7,041 bases of DNA from Oscillospiraceae bacterium (GTDB lineage Bacteria > Bacillota > Clostridia > Oscillospirales > Oscillospiraceae). A program made the translations under genes and the position numbers. The stretch covers positions 1 through 7,041 of the forward strand of contig JAJQHT010000293.1 in NCBI GenBank assembly GCA_021199595.1. The letters are read 5' to 3'. Below the pieces are notes generated by a model, which was not told where the DNA came from, did no database searches, and saw only the letters and a program-made list of their open reading frames with translations. The first letter of the stretch is position 1, and every line of letters begins with the position of its first letter. This document shows, one piece after another, positions 5,718 through 7,041 of the stretch.

Positions 5718-7041
5718 ATGGACAACAAAGTGAGCTGGCGTCTCGGCAAGACATTAGACGGCCGCTATGAGATGCTCTCCGTGCTGGGCATCGGCGGCAT
5801 GGCCGTTGTATATAAAGCCTTTGACCATAAGCTGAAACGGAACGTGGCCATCAAGGTTCTGCGGGACGATGTGGCCATGGATGCGGATTCCCGGCGGCGG
5901 TTCCGCACGGAGTATCAGGCTGTCGGTATGCTCAGTCACCCCAACATCCGAGCGGTGTATGATGTTGTTTCCTCTGGGGACACGGAGTACATCGTGATGG
6001 AATTTGTGGATGGCATCAATTTGAAGCAGTACCTGAAAAAGAAAGGCGCTCTCTCCTGGCGTGAAACGCTACATTTCTCCACGCAGATCGCCAAGGCACT
6101 CAGCCACGCCCACAGCAAGGGCATTATCCACATGGATATAAAGCCCCAGAATATCATTCTGCCCAAGGACGGAACGGCAAAGGTAGCCGATTTTGGCATA
6201 GCTCAGCTTGAGGAATCCGAGCAGGACGGCTCTGCGGAGGAGGCGGTGGGCAGCATTCACTATATCTCCCCGGAACAGGCGCGGGGCGAGGCAGTGGACG
6301 CCCGGTCGGACATCTATTCCCTGGGTGTTGTTATGTATGAAATGCTGACAGGCCGGCTGCCCTTCGATGGGGAGACTGTGGGCGAGGTTGCAATGAAGCA
6401 CTTTACAGTCATCCCGGATGCGCCAACTGCCCTCAACCCAGGCATTCCGCCGGAGCTGGAAGAAATTACTCTGAAGGCCATGCAGCCTGACCCTAACGAC
6501 CGCTATCGCACGGCAGACGATATGCTGGCTGATTTGGAGGATTTCCGCAAGGGCCAGACTGCAGCCGTCGGGAAAGAGGTGAGACAGGCGCTGGCGGAAA
6601 ACACGCCGCCTAAGAGGGACGAGGTTCATGTTATCTCCCGGAACGTGCCGCGCATCAGTACTGCCGGGGAGCTTTCCAAGGAGGGCTACGCCCGCCGCCG
6701 TTCCAGGGAGAGGCGCATCAGTAATCTGCTGGGCGTTGGCCTTGTGCTGGTGTTTGCGCTGGGAATTTTTGCCTTCGTTTGGAGCTATTGGCTGGGCGAC
6801 ATTTTCAGTGACGCAGAGCGCACGGATGTGCCGAATTTCGTCGGTTCTGTGGCGGATGATATTATCAGCGACGAGGCAATGACCAGCCTGTTTAACTTTA
6901 CCGTTGTTTACAAGGCGGATTCTGTCTATGAGGAGGGCATTATCACCGCCCAGAGTCCGCCGGCAGGCACCAGCCGTATGATTGTTTCCGAGGGCATCGA
7001 TGTGCAGCTTACCGTCAGCTCCGGTATTCAGCTTGTGGATG
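5718..7041 (+). CDS. prkC: PASTA-domain Ser/Thr protein kinase PrkC/Stk, 3'-truncated, HMD in place of HRD
   Basis: This is a membrane Ser/Thr kinase sensing peptidoglycan fragments through external PASTA repeats; the reading frame runs off the window end (441 residues visible). AAGGGGG at 5702-5708 sets the start 9 nt before ATG. The kinase domain spans about 12-277: glycine loop GIGGMAVVY (24-32), Lys46, Glu65, catalytic loop HMDIKPQN (138-145), DFG (158-160), GSIHYISPEQARG (178-190), SDIYSLG (197-203). Asp140 is intact, but the arginine normally before it is Met139. The activation loop between DFG and SPE has no threonine and is rich in Glu/Asp. A basic stretch (about 325-333) precedes one transmembrane helix (about 337-359), giving a cytoplasmic kinase. 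Residues 369-436 form one divergent PASTA repeat, and a second probably begins at the window edge. Family and orientation are firm; activity is likely because Lys46, Asp140 and Asp158 are present, though regulation may differ from PrkC. Confidence 0.93.
   Translation, partial: MDNKVSWRLGKTLDGRYEMLSVLGIGGMAVVYKAFDHKLKRNVAIKVLRDDVAMDADSRRRFRTEYQAVGMLSHPNIRAVYDVVSSGDTEYIVMEFVDGINLKQYLKKKGALSWRETLHFSTQIAKALSHAHSKGIIHMDIKPQNIILPKDGTAKVADFGIAQLEESEQDGSAEEAVGSIHYISPEQARGEAVDARSDIYSLGVVMYEMLTGRLPFDGETVGEVAMKHFTVIPDAPTALNPGIPPELEEITLKAMQPDPNDRYRTADDMLADLEDFRKGQTAAVGKEVRQALAENTPPKRDEVHVISRNVPRISTAGELSKEGYARRRSRERRISNLLGVGLVLVFALGIFAFVWSYWLGDIFSDAERTDVPNFVGSVADDIISDEAMTSLFNFTVVYKADSVYEEGIITAQSPPAGTSRMIVSEGIDVQLTVSSGIQLVD

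Noticed and set aside
6069..6629. Open frame of 186 codons on the minus strand inside prkC
   Set aside because: It mirrors the kinase domain codons, shows no recognisable motif, and has no gene-like context.
1..7041. A new defence, mobile or otherwise undescribed system
   Set aside because: Every gene belongs to a well-known core family in conserved order; no transposase, integrase, direct repeats, array or unexplained long spacer was seen on either strand.

Overview
The window looks like ordinary chromosome from a low-to-medium GC Gram-positive anaerobe of the Clostridia. Oscillospiraceae/Ruminococcaceae-type gut bacteria are the best guess. This rests on gene order, GC-rich third codon positions, strong GGAGG/GGGGG-type ribosome binding sites, and a PASTA-kinase/PP2C pair next to rRNA methyltransferases. 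The assignment is inferred from family resemblance only; no search was run.

All recognisable genes are on the + strand. Positions 1-1199 hold the 3' part of priA (replication restart helicase). It is interrupted by an in-frame amber codon at 885-887, after which the same frame continues as recognisable PriA C-terminal domain to a TGA at 1197-1199. A 78-nt AT-rich gap (1200-1277) is the only real intergenic space. It holds the def ribosome binding site and a short inverted repeat that could cover it. From 1278 on the genes are packed with overlaps or gaps of at most 1 nt: def (1278-1790), fmt (1787-2701), rsmB (2703-3953), rlmN (3929-4972), stp (4973-5716) and prkC (5718 to beyond the window end). 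No internal terminator or convincing promoter is visible, so one polycistronic unit is likely.

Functionally this is the conserved translation/cell-envelope-signalling cluster of Firmicutes. Fmt formylates initiator Met-tRNA and Def removes the formyl group from the nascent chain. RsmB and RlmN methylate 16S and 23S rRNA (RlmN also tRNA). Stp and PrkC form a phosphatase/kinase pair that senses cell-wall fragments through external PASTA repeats.

I see no mobile element, CRISPR array, RNA gene or new defence-like system. The two points that deserve a second look are the amber codon inside priA and the kinase. PrkC has HMD in place of the catalytic-loop HRD, together with an acidic activation loop that has no threonine, which suggests a non-RD kinase with altered activation.
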